In this document: positions 43,197 to 51,333 of the stretch, in pieces
How the letters are laid out: every line of letters begins with the position of its first letter
Position numbering within the stretch: the first letter of the stretch is position 1
Source of the DNA: Rhodovulum sp.
GTDB lineage: Bacteria > Pseudomonadota > Alphaproteobacteria > Rhodobacterales > Rhodobacteraceae
DNA length: 64,000 nt
Direction of reading: 5' to 3'
Assembly: GCA_020637615.1 (NCBI GenBank)
Contig: JACKKC010000010.1
Location: 36,993 to 100,992 of the forward strand
The notes under the pieces: generated by a model
Database searches by the model: none
Told to the model about the DNA's origin: nothing
Seen by the model: only the letters and a program-made list of their open reading frames with translations
Program-made: the position numbers and the translations under genes

Positions 43197-45053
43197 CTAT
43201 GTCTGGTGCACGTAGCTGCCCGGCGCGTCCGCGAGCGCCGGATAGCCCAGCTCCGGCGCGCCCATGCCCGGCGGATCGACCATCCCGCTGCTGTTCCGCG
43301 CCAGCCAGGCGCTCAGCGCCGGCCACCAGGAGCCCTCCCGCGGGACATGCCGGGCGCACCAGGCATCGGGGCCGAGGTAGAGCGCGTCCTTCGGCCGGTG
43401 GCCGATGCGGTAGTGCCGCGCCTCGTGGCCCGGTTCGCTGAGGATGCCGCCGTTGTGCCCGCCCTTGGTCAGCACGAAGGTCAGGTCGCAATCGGTGAAG
43501 AGCGCCAGCTTGTAGACGGAGCGCCAGGGCGCGATGTGGTCCTGCTCGGTGCCGACCACGAAGAGCGGGACGGCGATGTCCTTCAGCGCGATCACCCGCC
43601 CCTCGACCGCGAACCGCCCCGCCGTCAGCCGGTTTTCCAGGAAGAGGCCCCTGAGATATTCGGAATGCATGCGCGCGGGCATGCGCGTCGTGTCGGCGTT
43701 CCAGACGCCGATGTCGGTCGGCAGATCCTGCTTGCCGAGGAAATAGCGCTGCACCGCCCGGGAATAGATCAGGTCCTCCGCCCGGATCGCGGCGAAGGCG
43801 CGGGCCATCTGCGGCCGGTCGAGATAGCCCTGCGCCCACATCAGATCCTCGAGGAAGGCGACCTGGCTCTCGTCGAGGAAGAGCAGGAGTTCGCCCGCCT
43901 CGACGAAATCCACTTGCGCGGCCATCAGGGTCGCCGAGGCCAGCCGCGCGTCGCCGTCGCGGGCCATGGTCGCGGCGGCGATCGCCAGGATCGTGCCGCC
44001 GAGGCAATAGCCGTTGGCATGGATCCGCGCCCCCGGAACGATCGCGTTGATCGCGTCGATCGCCGCCATGACCCCGTCCTTGCGATAGTCGTCGAGCGAG
44101 AGCTCGGCCTGGGCCGCGGTCGGATTGCACCAGGAGATCACGAAGACGGTGAAGCCCTGTTCCACCAGATAGCGGACCAGGGAATTCTCCGGCGACAGAT
44201 CCAGGATGTAGTATTTCATGATCCAGGCCGGCACGATCAGCACCGGCTCCGCATGAACCGATCCGGTCCGCGGTTCATACTGGATGAGCTCGAGGATGTG
44301 GTTGCGATAGACGACCTTTCCCGGCGTGCAGGCCAGATCCGTGCCGATGCGGTAGCCCTCCGGCGCGGGCCTGCGGGCCTGCGTCAGCGTGTGCAGCAGA
44401 TCCTGGGAGAAATGCCCCGCCCCCTCGACCAGGTTGCGGCCGCCGGATTCGAGGGTTGCCTCGATGATCTCCGGGTTCAGCCAGGGGAAATTCGACGGCG
44501 CGACCAGGTCGAGCGTCTGGCGGGCCTGAAACCGCATCCTGTCGGCATCATGCGTCCGCAGGCCGCGCAGGCGGTCGGTGGCGTGGTCCCACCAGTCCTG
44601 CACGGCCAGGAAACCCTGCTGCCAGAGGCTGAATGGCGGCATCCGCCAGGCCGGATGGACGAAGCGGTGGTCATAGGGCTTCGGCTCGAAGGGGGCCGGC
44701 GCCGCGCCGCCGCCGGCCGCGCCGATGGCATGGCCGAGGAGCCGGAACGCGCTGCTCTGCGCCAGCTCGGCCAGTTCGAGCTGGCGCCCCGGGGATCGCG
44801 CCAGATGCGTCGCCCAGTCGCTCCAGGCATCGATGACCGCCTGCGGCGAGACCCCCGCGGTCGCACGCGCCACCGCCGCCCTGCCGGCGCGGTCGAGGTC
44901 GCCATGGGGATGCCCCGCCGGCGCCGGGACGGCACCGGCCGGGGGGATCCCGCAGGGCTGCGGCAGGCGCTCGACAGGCATCGCCCGGCGCCCTGCGCCT
45001 GCGGTCGCATCGGTTGCGGGATGCGCGGTCATGGTGGCTTTGCGCTTCGGCAT
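43197..45053 (-). CDS. Class I poly(3-hydroxyalkanoate) synthase-like protein
   Basis: 618-residue alpha/beta-hydrolase of the PhaC family, polymerising 3-hydroxyacyl-CoA into storage polyester granules. The PhaC N-terminal domain is clear (residues 95-265; SNFPWLNPEIIEATLESGG). The lipase-like box with the catalytic Cys is GYCLGGT near residue 340. The Asp is in VVGTEQDHIAPW near 500 and the His in TKGGHNGGI near 530. The ATG at 45053 is chosen; a second start lies 21 bp in. The first ~60 residues are low-complexity. An FNR-like box is 34-47 bp upstream. No phasin or phaAB is adjacent. Confidence 0.85.
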   Translation of the reverse strand: MPKRKATMTAHPATDATAGAGRRAMPVERLPQPCGIPPAGAVPAPAGHPHGDLDRAGRAAVARATAGVSPQAVIDAWSDWATHLARSPGRQLELAELAQSSAFRLLGHAIGAAGGGAAPAPFEPKPYDHRFVHPAWRMPPFSLWQQGFLAVQDWWDHATDRLRGLRTHDADRMRFQARQTLDLVAPSNFPWLNPEIIEATLESGGRNLVEGAGHFSQDLLHTLTQARRPAPEGYRIGTDLACTPGKVVYRNHILELIQYEPRTGSVHAEPVLIVPAWIMKYYILDLSPENSLVRYLVEQGFTVFVISWCNPTAAQAELSLDDYRKDGVMAAIDAINAIVPGARIHANGYCLGGTILAIAAATMARDGDARLASATLMAAQVDFVEAGELLLFLDESQVAFLEDLMWAQGYLDRPQMARAFAAIRAEDLIYSRAVQRYFLGKQDLPTDIGVWNADTTRMPARMHSEYLRGLFLENRLTAGRFAVEGRVIALKDIAVPLFVVGTEQDHIAPWRSVYKLALFTDCDLTFVLTKGGHNGGILSEPGHEARHYRIGHRPKDALYLGPDAWCARHVPREGSWWPALSAWLARNSSGMVDPPGMGAPELGYPALADAPGSYVHQT

Positions 45054-45474
45054 GGCCGATCCTAGGCAGGATGGCGCCGGCCCCCCATGACCTGAATCAA
45101 GCCGCGCGGCGATCCGGTCCGGCGCGCCGCGGCCTTTTGTCGTCTTCCGAGGCCTTCGGGAAGCCTGCCCGCCTCGGAGCCGTACCAACGGAGCGCACGT
45201 GATGCCCGCGGCCGGGGGGCTCCATCTCGATCGACCCGTGACAAGGGGGCCGGCGCGCAGCGCTGCGGCCGGCGGCGACTTGCGGCCTTGCTTCCCACGG
45301 CCCATGGCATGCACCCGCACGCGCCGGAATGGCGATCCTATGTCCTTGCGACGCTCCGACGGTACGCCCGTCGCCCCTCCGCAGCTGCAGAATCGCCGCC
45401 GACTCCCGCGGCGCCGTGGTATTCTATGCCTTCGGGCTGGCGCCACGCCGGCCCGTCAGCGAAGGAATCGGGAG
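45054..45474. other. Gene-free divergent promoter region
   Basis: This 421-bp gap separates the starts of the PHA-synthase-like gene and the GFA gene. Apart from the FNR-like box at 45087-45100, no coding frame, repeat or clear promoter was found. Frames that continue from GFA upstream have chance-like Arg/Pro composition. Confidence 0.5.
45087..45100 (-). promoter_or_regulatory. FNR/NNR-like box upstream of the PHA-synthase-like gene
   Basis: On the minus strand the site reads TTGAT-TCAG-GTCAT, matching 8 of 10 positions of the FNR consensus TTGAT-N4-ATCAA. The NNR/DNR variant has GTCAA in the right half and this site has GTCAT. It is centred 40 bp upstream of the start codon, closer than usual. 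Confidence 0.3.
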
Positions 45475-45903
45475 ATGTCCAGGACGATCAAGGGTTCGTG
45501 CTTCTGCGGTGCCGTCGAGGTCGAGGTGACCGGGGATCCGGAAGCGATGGGCTATTGCCATTGCGCCTCCTGCCGGTCGTGGTCCGCGGGACCGGTCAAT
45601 GCCTTCACGCTCTTCAGGAACGAGAACGTCCGGGTCACGAAGGGCGAGCAGCATCTCGGCCACTACCGCAAGACCGACCGCAGCGACCGCCAGTTCTGCA
45701 CGCTCTGCGGCGGCCATGTGATGACCTATCACCCCCATTGGGGGTTGATGGACGTCTATGCGGCGACGATCCCCGACCAGGAGTTCGTTCCCGTCATCCA
45801 TGTCAACTACGCCGAAACCGTCCTGCCGATGAAGGACGGCCTGCCGAAGATGAAGGATTTCCCGTCCGAGATGGGCGGCAGCGGCGAGCGCCTCGCCGAA
45901 TAG
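45475..45903 (+). CDS. GFA-family protein (glutathione-dependent formaldehyde-activating enzyme/CENP-V fold)
   Basis: 142-residue zinc protein of the GFA family, whose founding member in Paracoccus was linked to S-hydroxymethylglutathione formation. Zinc motifs are GSCFCGAVEVEV (Cys-x-Cys), GYCHCASCRSW, and CTLCGGHVMTYHPHWG. The ATG at 45475 is preceded by GGAATCGGGAG. Actual substrate is unproven for most members. It stands alone between the divergent PHA-synthase-like gene and soeB. Confidence 0.88.
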   Translation: MSRTIKGSCFCGAVEVEVTGDPEAMGYCHCASCRSWSAGPVNAFTLFRNENVRVTKGEQHLGHYRKTDRSDRQFCTLCGGHVMTYHPHWGLMDVYAATIPDQEFVPVIHVNYAETVLPMKDGLPKMKDFPSEMGGSGERLAE

Positions 45904-46070
45904 GCACCGCGCAACCGTTCCGCCGCAGCGGCCGGGGCGCCGCCCCCCCCCGACGGTGGCACCCCGGCGGAGGCGGCTGGCCCTCCGGCCCCGCGCGTCG
46001 TATGCAGGGCGCATGCATGCATGGGGCATGGGTTGCGCCTGCCGCTTGCACGGGCCTGACAGGGGACGGC

Positions 46071-46808
46071 ATGACCTCGCTTCCCGCATCCACCGAGCGC
46101 AGCCTCGGCCTCGTCATCGACCTCGACACCTGCGTCGGCTGCCATGCCTGCGTCGTTTCCTGCAAGGAATGGAACACCGCGAACTACGGCGCGCCCCTCT
46201 CGGACCAGGATGCCTACGGGGCCCGACCGTCCGGCACTTTTCTCAACCGGGTCCACAGCTTCGAGGCCGTTCCCGAGAGCGGGGGCGAAGTGCCGCGGGT
46301 GGTGCATTTCCCCCGGTCCTGCCTGCATTGCGCCGATGCCCCCTGCGTCACCGTCTGCCCGACCGGGGCGAGCTACAAGCGCACCGAGGACGGCATCGTC
46401 CTGGTCAACGAGGCGGATTGCATCGGCTGCGGCCTCTGCGCCTGGGCCTGCCCCTATGGCGCGCGCGAGCTCGACCGGGCCGCCGGGGTCATGAAGAAAT
46501 GCACGCTCTGCGTCGACCGGATCGAGAACCCGAACATCCCCGAGATCGACCGCCAGCCCGCCTGCGTGCGCGCCTGCCCCGCCGGCGCCCGCCATTTCGG
46601 CGACCTCGCCGATCCCGGGAGTCCGGCCGCGAAGCTCGTCGCCGCGCGCGGCGGTTTCGACCTCATGCCCGAGCAGGGAACCCGTCCGGTCAACAAGTAC
46701 CTCCCCCCGCGCGAGCCCGTGGATCTGCTCGCGCCGCTGCTCGACCCGCTGCCGCAATCGGCGGGCGGTTTCCTCGGCTGGCTCGACCGGGCGCTGGACA
46801 AGTTCTGA
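46071..46808 (+). CDS. soeB: SoeB-type iron-sulfur subunit of sulfite dehydrogenase
   Basis: 245-residue electron-transfer protein of the DmsB/NrfC class, predicted to carry four 4Fe-4S clusters. The cysteine groups are CVGCHACVVSCKEWN (about 21-35), CLHCADAPCVTVC (about 83), CIGCGLCAWACPYGAR (about 115), and CTLCVDRI with CVRACPAGAR (about 145-175). It relays electrons from SoeA to SoeC. Its stop abuts the soeC start. The catalytic subunit soeA normally lies directly upstream but here ends 8.9 kb to the left. Confidence 0.85.
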   Translation: MTSLPASTERSLGLVIDLDTCVGCHACVVSCKEWNTANYGAPLSDQDAYGARPSGTFLNRVHSFEAVPESGGEVPRVVHFPRSCLHCADAPCVTVCPTGASYKRTEDGIVLVNEADCIGCGLCAWACPYGARELDRAAGVMKKCTLCVDRIENPNIPEIDRQPACVRACPAGARHFGDLADPGSPAAKLVAARGGFDLMPEQGTRPVNKYLPPREPVDLLAPLLDPLPQSAGGFLGWLDRALDKF

Positions 46809-47684
46809 ATGCATCCGGCACCTTCGATCATCCTCTTCACCACGCTCTCCGGCCTCGGCTTCGGGCTCATGGCGATGCTCGGGCTCGGCGCGGGCAAGGG
46901 CGAGGGCTGGATCGCCGCGACGTTCTGCGCGCTCGCGCTCGGCCTCGCCGGGGCGGGCCTGCTCGCCAGCCTCTTCCACCTCGGCCAGCCGCGCCGCTTT
47001 CTCAAGGCCTTCTCGCAATGGCGCAGCTCCTGGCTCAGCCGCGAGGCCCTGCTCGCCGTGGCGACCCTGCCCGTCTTCGGCGCCTATGCCGCGCTCTGGT
47101 CCCTCGCCGGCCTGCGGCTCGCCGCCCTCGGCCTGCTCGCGGCGGCGCTCGCCGTCGCGACCGTCTTCGCGACCTCGATGATCTACGCGCAGATGAAATC
47201 GGTGCCGCGCTGGCGCTCGCCGCTGACCCCGGCGATCTTCCTCTTCGCATCCCTCTCGGGCGGTGCGCTGCTCGCCGGCGAAACCCGCCCGGCCACCGTC
47301 CTGCTCGCGGCCCTGGGGGTCCTCCAGCTGATCGACTGGTTCCGCGGCGACGGTCGCTTCGCTGCCGCCGGCAGCACCATGGCCACGGCGACGGGCCTCG
47401 GCGCGCTCGGGCGGCTGCGCCTGCTCGAGCCGCCGCATACGGGACCGAACTACCTGCTGCGCGAGATGGTGCGTGTGGTCGGCCGCCGGCATTCCCGGCG
47501 TCTGCGCCTGATCGGATTCACGGCGGCCGTCGTCCTGCCCATCGCCCTGCTCGCCCCCGGGGCGGCGGACCATCTCACCGCCGGGCTCGCGGTCCTCGCC
47601 CATGTGGTGGGCATGCTGGTTCTGCGCTGGCTCTTCTTCGCGGAGGCCGAGCATGTGGTTGGCCTCTACTACGGAAAACGCTAG
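46809..47684 (+). CDS. soeC: SoeC-type membrane anchor (DmsC family)
   Basis: 291-residue integral membrane protein with about eight predicted helices, of the DmsC family. It anchors the SoeAB complex and passes electrons to quinone. The first helix is IILFTTLSGLGFGLMAMLGL (residues 7-26). The conserved SLFHLGQPRRFLKAFSQWRSSWLSRE loop spans about 54-79. The ATG directly follows the soeB stop with no spacer, indicating coupled translation. The C-terminus FAEAEHVVGLYYG is a family feature. Confidence 0.85.
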   Translation: MHPAPSIILFTTLSGLGFGLMAMLGLGAGKGEGWIAATFCALALGLAGAGLLASLFHLGQPRRFLKAFSQWRSSWLSREALLAVATLPVFGAYAALWSLAGLRLAALGLLAAALAVATVFATSMIYAQMKSVPRWRSPLTPAIFLFASLSGGALLAGETRPATVLLAALGVLQLIDWFRGDGRFAAAGSTMATATGLGALGRLRLLEPPHTGPNYLLREMVRVVGRRHSRRLRLIGFTAAVVLPIALLAPGAADHLTAGLAVLAHVVGMLVLRWLFFAEAEHVVGLYYGKR

Positions 47685-47731
47685 AAGGTTTTCCATCATC
47701 TCCCCGGCAATGGATCCCACGGCGCGCGCCC

Positions 47732-48220
47732 ATGGCGAAGTCTCCCGACCGCTCGAAGAAACGCAGCGCCACTGCCGCGCGCAGCGGCCGGGGTCACCCC
47801 CCGAGCCTTCAGGTCGGCGCGCTCTGCTGGCGCCGGTCGGGAAAGGGCCTGCGCATCCTCCTGATCACCAGCCGCGACACCGGCCGCTGGGTGATTCCGA
47901 AGGGATGGCCGATGCGCCGGCGCAGCGATCCCGAGACCGCCGCGCGCGAGGCCTGGGAGGAGGCGGGGGTCCGGGGCGAGATCGGCAATCGCAGCCTCGG
48001 CCTCTTCTCCTATCGCAAGTATCTCGGTCCAGGGCGCTGGATCCCCTGCATCGTGCGCGTCTTCCCGCTCGAGGTGCGCGCCCTGCTCAAGGAATATCCG
48101 GAGCACGACCAGCGCAAGGTGCGGTGGTTCCCGCCGAGAAAGGCGGCCAAGCGGGTCGCGGAGCCGGAACTCAGGGCAATGATCCGCGACTTCGATCCCG
48201 ACACGGCAACCGAGGCCTGA
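47732..48220 (+). CDS. NUDIX hydrolase, diphosphoinositol/diadenosine polyphosphate type
   Basis: 162-residue cytosolic hydrolase of nucleoside-diphosphate-linked compounds. The Nudix box is in PKGWPMRRRSDPETAAREAWEEAGV (residues 53-77): the REAWEEAGV half with catalytic Glu residues is intact, while the first half follows the GWPM subfamily pattern. It starts 47 bp after soeC on the same strand and may be read with it. A functional link is not apparent. Confidence 0.85.
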   Translation: MAKSPDRSKKRSATAARSGRGHPPSLQVGALCWRRSGKGLRILLITSRDTGRWVIPKGWPMRRRSDPETAAREAWEEAGVRGEIGNRSLGLFSYRKYLGPGRWIPCIVRVFPLEVRALLKEYPEHDQRKVRWFPPRKAAKRVAEPELRAMIRDFDPDTATEA

Positions 48221-48282
48221 TACCAGCGAGCCTCGCTTCTCCCACGGCCGCGGTGTTCCAGGCCGATCGACACGTGGCGATC

Positions 48283-48330
48283 GGGCCGCGCCGTCCCTGC
48301 CGGGGGCCGGCGCGCAAACGCGCCGTCCAG
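48283..48330 (-). repeat. Dispersed repeat, family D, copy 2 (inverted)
   Basis: Reverse complement of the element at 39979-40027; 38 of the outer 39 bases agree and the inner 9-10 bases vary. Next to it, CCGATCG-ACACGTGG-CGATCGG (48262-48283) is another inverted repeat that touches its edge. Confidence 0.65.
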
Positions 48331-48436
48331 GTGCCACAGACGTAGGCTCGGCGGAAGGGCCGATGGTAGGATAGGGTCTCCCGGTGATCGGTTCAGACCG
48401 ACGCCCGTTCTCCCATGCCGGCGCAGCATTCTCTTC

Positions 48437-48514
48437 GCGGATTTGGCAGGTGGCAAATCCGCGCGCTCCGACCGACGAACCGGCGCGAAGCAGTGCCTCG
48501 CTATCGCCGGTTCG
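48437..48514. terminator. Two consecutive perfect hairpins at a convergent gene junction
   Basis: GCGGATTTG-N8-CAAATCCGC (48437-48462, 9-bp stem) is followed after 13 bp by CGAACCGGCG-N19-CGCCGGTTCG (48476-48514, 10-bp stem). Neither is followed by a T run on either strand. Their position between converging genes suggests bidirectional 3'-end structures, but an independent structured RNA is possible. Confidence 0.4.
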
Positions 48515-48543
48515 CGCTACCCTCAGACGGATGAGGAACCCGG

Positions 48544-48867
48544 TCAGGTTTCGGCGGATTCGTCGTAGAACGGCGTCATTTCCGCCACGATCACCGCGTT
48601 CTCCGCGAGCGCGCGGGCCATCAGGGCTCGCTCCTCCTCCGGCACCTCCTCGCCCGCGGCGAGGCGCTCGGGCAGCGTGCCGTGGCCGGTGACCTCGAGC
48701 GGGGCGAGGTCGGCCTGCCTCAGGATCGCGACCGTCTCGCGCACCGCTTCCGCCTCGTCCACGCCGCCGGCGTAGCAGATCAGGCCCGCGCCGGTCGCCG
48801 CCTCCGGCAGCCCGTCGCCCGCCCTGCGCCCGACCTCGACCACCAGGGTATAGACCTGCTGGACCAT
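48544..48867 (-). CDS. Conserved-looking hypothetical protein downstream of dapD
   Basis: Unrecognised 107-residue acidic soluble protein with protein-like composition. It begins VQQVYTLVVEVGRRAGDG and contains ATGAGLICYAGGVDEAEAVRE in the middle. The beta-strand opening and Gly-rich turn suggest a compact alpha/beta fold. It starts 5 bp after dapD, so it is co-transcribed with lysine biosynthesis. No catalytic motif is evident. Confidence 0.7.
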   Translation of the reverse strand: MVQQVYTLVVEVGRRAGDGLPEAATGAGLICYAGGVDEAEAVRETVAILRQADLAPLEVTGHGTLPERLAAGEEVPEEERALMARALAENAVIVAEMTPFYDESAET

Positions 48868-48872
48868 GCCGC

Positions 48873-49709
48873 TCAGTCCCGCAGCAGCTCGTTGATCGAG
48901 GTCTTCGAGCGCGTCTGCGCGTCAACCCGCTTCACGATCACTGCGCAATAGAGACTGATCCCGTTCTTCGACGGCATCGAGCCCGCGACCACCACCGACC
49001 CGGCCGGGACCTCGCCATAGCTGACCTGCCCCGTCTCGCGATCGACGATCTTGGTGGAGCGACCGATGAAGACGCCCATCCCGAGAACCGATCCCTCGCG
49101 GACGATGCAGCCCTCGACCACTTCCGAGCGCGCCCCGATGAAGCAATCGTCCTCGATGATCGTCGGCCCCGCCTGCATCGGCTCGAGCACGCCGCCGATC
49201 CCGACCCCGCCCGAGAGATGCACGTTGCGCCCGATCTGCGCGCAGGATCCCACCGTCGCCCAGGTGTCCACCATGGTGCCCTCGCCCACATGGGCGCCGA
49301 GATTGACGAAACAGGGCATCAGCACCACGCCCGGCGCGATATAGGCCGAGCGGCGCACGACGCAGGTCGGCACCGCGCGGAAGCCGGCGCCGCGCCACTC
49401 GCGCTCGGTCCAGCCCTTGAACTTCGAATCCACCTTGTCCCACCAGCCGCCGTCCTGCGGGCCGCCGGATTGCTGGCCCATGTCCTGCAACCGGAACCCA
49501 AGGAGCACGGCCTTCTTGGCCCATTGGTTCACGGTCCAGACCCCGTCCTCGCCGCGCTCGGCGACGCGCAGGCTGCCGGTGTCCAGCGCCTCCAGCGTGG
49601 ATTCGATCGCGCCGCGCGTCGCGCCGCCGGTGTCCGGGGAGATCCTGTCGCGGATCTCCCAGGCCTCCTCGATCGCGAGCGCCAGTTCGGCATGGGTCGG
49701 GTGCGGCAT
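48873..49709 (-). CDS. dapD: 2,3,4,5-tetrahydropyridine-2,6-dicarboxylate N-succinyltransferase
   Basis: 278-residue cytosolic enzyme of the succinylase branch of lysine and diaminopimelate synthesis. The N-terminal helical domain has KAVLLGFRLQD near residue 70. The left-handed beta-helix (about 105-250) carries VPTCVVRRSAYIAPGVVLMP, GTMVDTWATVGSCAQIG, and FIGARSEVVEGCIV. The end KTSINELLRD is typical. Length matches the usual ~275. The ATG at 49709 is chosen; frames extending upstream are not protein-like. The next gene starts 5 bp downstream. Confidence 0.95.
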   Translation of the reverse strand: MPHPTHAELALAIEEAWEIRDRISPDTGGATRGAIESTLEALDTGSLRVAERGEDGVWTVNQWAKKAVLLGFRLQDMGQQSGGPQDGGWWDKVDSKFKGWTEREWRGAGFRAVPTCVVRRSAYIAPGVVLMPCFVNLGAHVGEGTMVDTWATVGSCAQIGRNVHLSGGVGIGGVLEPMQAGPTIIEDDCFIGARSEVVEGCIVREGSVLGMGVFIGRSTKIVDRETGQVSYGEVPAGSVVVAGSMPSKNGISLYCAVIVKRVDAQTRSKTSINELLRD

Positions 49710-49814
49710 GGGCGGAACTCCGGCTTTGGCTCTGGCAGGGATCGGGGCGAAGCTATAGTCCGGTAACCGGGATCTGGCAATCTGACCCGAACTCCAGCTC
49801 TCCGGAGGCATGCA

Positions 49815-50633
49815 ATGACCGATCAGAGGCGACCGCAGCGCCGCTTTCCCGACGCGCGCGAGGATCTGCGCCATTGGGAAGACATCCCCGACACGCCCCA
49901 GACCCTCTCGCCGAGCTACCGCCTCGCCTTCAGCGACGCCGAGTTCCTGACGCGCGACGAGCTGCGCCCGGTGCGCCTGCAGCTCGAGCTGCTCAAGACC
50001 GAAATGGCGCTGGCCGAGCGCGGCATCACCTCGACCGTGGTCATCATGGGCAGCGCGCGCATCCCGTCGCCCGAGACGGCCGGCACGGGCGGGACCGGGC
50101 CGGTGGCGCTCGCGACCTGGTACGAGCAGGCCCGCGAATTCGCTCGCCTGACCTCGCTGCGCGCCCTGGCCACCGGCAACCGCGAGAACGTGGTCTGCAC
50201 CGGCGGCGGTCCCGGCATCATGGAGGCCGGCAGCCGGGGCGCGGCCGAAGCCGGCGGCATCTCGGTGAGCCTCAACATCGTCCTGCCGCACGAACAGGTG
50301 CCCAACCGCTACGGCACCCCGGATCTCAGCTTCAATTTCCACTATTTCGCCGTGCGCAAGATGCATTTCCTGATGCGCGCCCGGGCGATCGCGGTCTTTC
50401 CCGGCGGCTTCGGCACGCTCGACGAGCTCTTCGAGGTGCTGACGCTGGTCCAGACCGGCCGCATGCAGCCCCTGCCGGTGCTGCTTTTCGGACGCGCCTT
50501 CTGGGACCGGGTCATCGACTGGTCGGCCCTGGTCGAGGCCGGCACCATCGCCCCCGCGGATCCCAGCATCGTCACCTTCGTCGAGACCGCGGCCGAAGCC
50601 TGGGCCGCCATCGACGCCTGGATTCCGCGCTGA
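49815..50633 (+). CDS. LOG-family protein (nucleotide 5'-monophosphate phosphoribohydrolase fold)
   Basis: 272-residue Rossmann-fold protein of the LOG/TIGR00730 family; members release a base from nucleotide monophosphates, including cytokinin precursors. Signatures are VVCTGGGPGIMEAGSRGA (about 128-145), SLNIVLPHEQ (about 153), and the PGGxGTxxE motif in FPGGFGTLDELFE (about 195-207). The N-terminal ~70 residues are an extension typical of the longer bacterial subgroup. It is divergent from dapD and convergent with the cytochrome gene. Confidence 0.88.
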   Translation: MTDQRRPQRRFPDAREDLRHWEDIPDTPQTLSPSYRLAFSDAEFLTRDELRPVRLQLELLKTEMALAERGITSTVVIMGSARIPSPETAGTGGTGPVALATWYEQAREFARLTSLRALATGNRENVVCTGGGPGIMEAGSRGAAEAGGISVSLNIVLPHEQVPNRYGTPDLSFNFHYFAVRKMHFLMRARAIAVFPGGFGTLDELFEVLTLVQTGRMQPLPVLLFGRAFWDRVIDWSALVEAGTIAPADPSIVTFVETAAEAWAAIDAWIPR

Positions 50634-50824
50634 TCCGCCGGGCGGATCGGCGCCGGAACTCGATCTTCCGGAGGATGCTGACCGGGCCGTGGAGCTTCGC
50701 GGAACCGAAGCCTCTTCCACATCGATTGCCGGGTCAGGACGGCATTCGATGCGGCCGGTGCGGAGGGCCTGCGGTGCCAGGGCCCGGGGTGTGACCCGTC
50801 CCTGGCCGGCCTTCCACGTCCCTC

Positions 50825-51208
50825 TTACTGGAACGTCTGGAGATAGGCGATGACGTCGTCGACCTCTTCAGGCTTCTTCAGGCCCGCGAAGCTCATCTTG
50901 TTGCCCGGGATGAAGCCCTTGGGATCGGCGAGATAGCTGTGCAGGTTCTCGGTGGTCCAGACGAAGCCCTCGGCATTCTTCTCCATGAAGGCGTCGGAAT
51001 ACTTGAAGCCCTCGACCGATCCGATGGGCCGGTCGATCACGTCCGTGAGCTCGGGACCCACGCGATTCTTGGCGTCCGGACCGACCATGTGGCAGGCCTT
51101 GCACTTGTTGAACACCTTCTCGCCCTTTTCGGCATCGCCATCGGCGAAAGCCGGAACGGCCAGCCCGGCGATCAGCACGGCCAGGGTCAGGCTCGAACGG
51201 AGTGTCAT
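50825..51208 (-). CDS. Periplasmic c-type cytochrome (c2/c550 class)
   Basis: 127-residue class I cytochrome. The signal peptide ends after AFA (residues 1-22). The heme motif CKACH is near residues 36-40, with the sixth ligand Met in PGNKMSFAG near 104. In Paracoccus and Rhodobacter such cytochromes carry electrons from the bc1 complex to cd1 nitrite reductase. Its place next to nirX-nirI supports that role here. A strong GGAGAGAG precedes the ATG. It shares strand with nirXI, with a 125-bp gap holding a hairpin. Confidence 0.9.
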   Translation of the reverse strand: MTLRSSLTLAVLIAGLAVPAFADGDAEKGEKVFNKCKACHMVGPDAKNRVGPELTDVIDRPIGSVEGFKYSDAFMEKNAEGFVWTTENLHSYLADPKGFIPGNKMSFAGLKKPEEVDDVIAYLQTFQ

Positions 51209-51239
51209 CGTCTCTCTCCTCTCAGTTTTTTAGTCATGA

Positions 51240-51254
51240 GGAGGGAAACCCTCC
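51240..51254. promoter_or_regulatory. Perfect hairpin between nirX and the cytochrome gene
   Basis: GGAGGG-AAA-CCCTCC forms a 6-bp stem with a 3-nt loop, 32 bp upstream of the cytochrome ATG and 80 bp past the nirX stop. It may attenuate read-through from nirX or structure the cytochrome leader. No T run follows. Confidence 0.35.
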
Positions 51255-51333
51255 GAATCCCCCCAAATCCCGTCATACGACGCAGGCCGGCCCTTCGCCA
51301 AGTGGATGAGTTTTGGCAAGGGCATCCCGATTC

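Larger units (their letters stand above)
48221..48543. other. Convergent gap with structured elements
   Basis: These 323 bp between the ends of the NUDIX gene and the small gene after dapD contain a family D repeat (48283-48330) and two perfect inverted repeats listed separately. No coding frame of convincing composition was found. Confidence 0.5.

Noticed and set aside
45199..45474. N-terminal extension of the GFA protein
   Set aside because: Residues upstream of 45475 are Arg/Pro-rich and unlike the family, which starts just before the first Cys motif.
46005..46035. Repeated GCATGC/ATGCAT palindromes just before soeB
   Set aside because: Short overlapping palindromes from a small simple repeat. 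No spacing or symmetry suggests an operator beyond chance.
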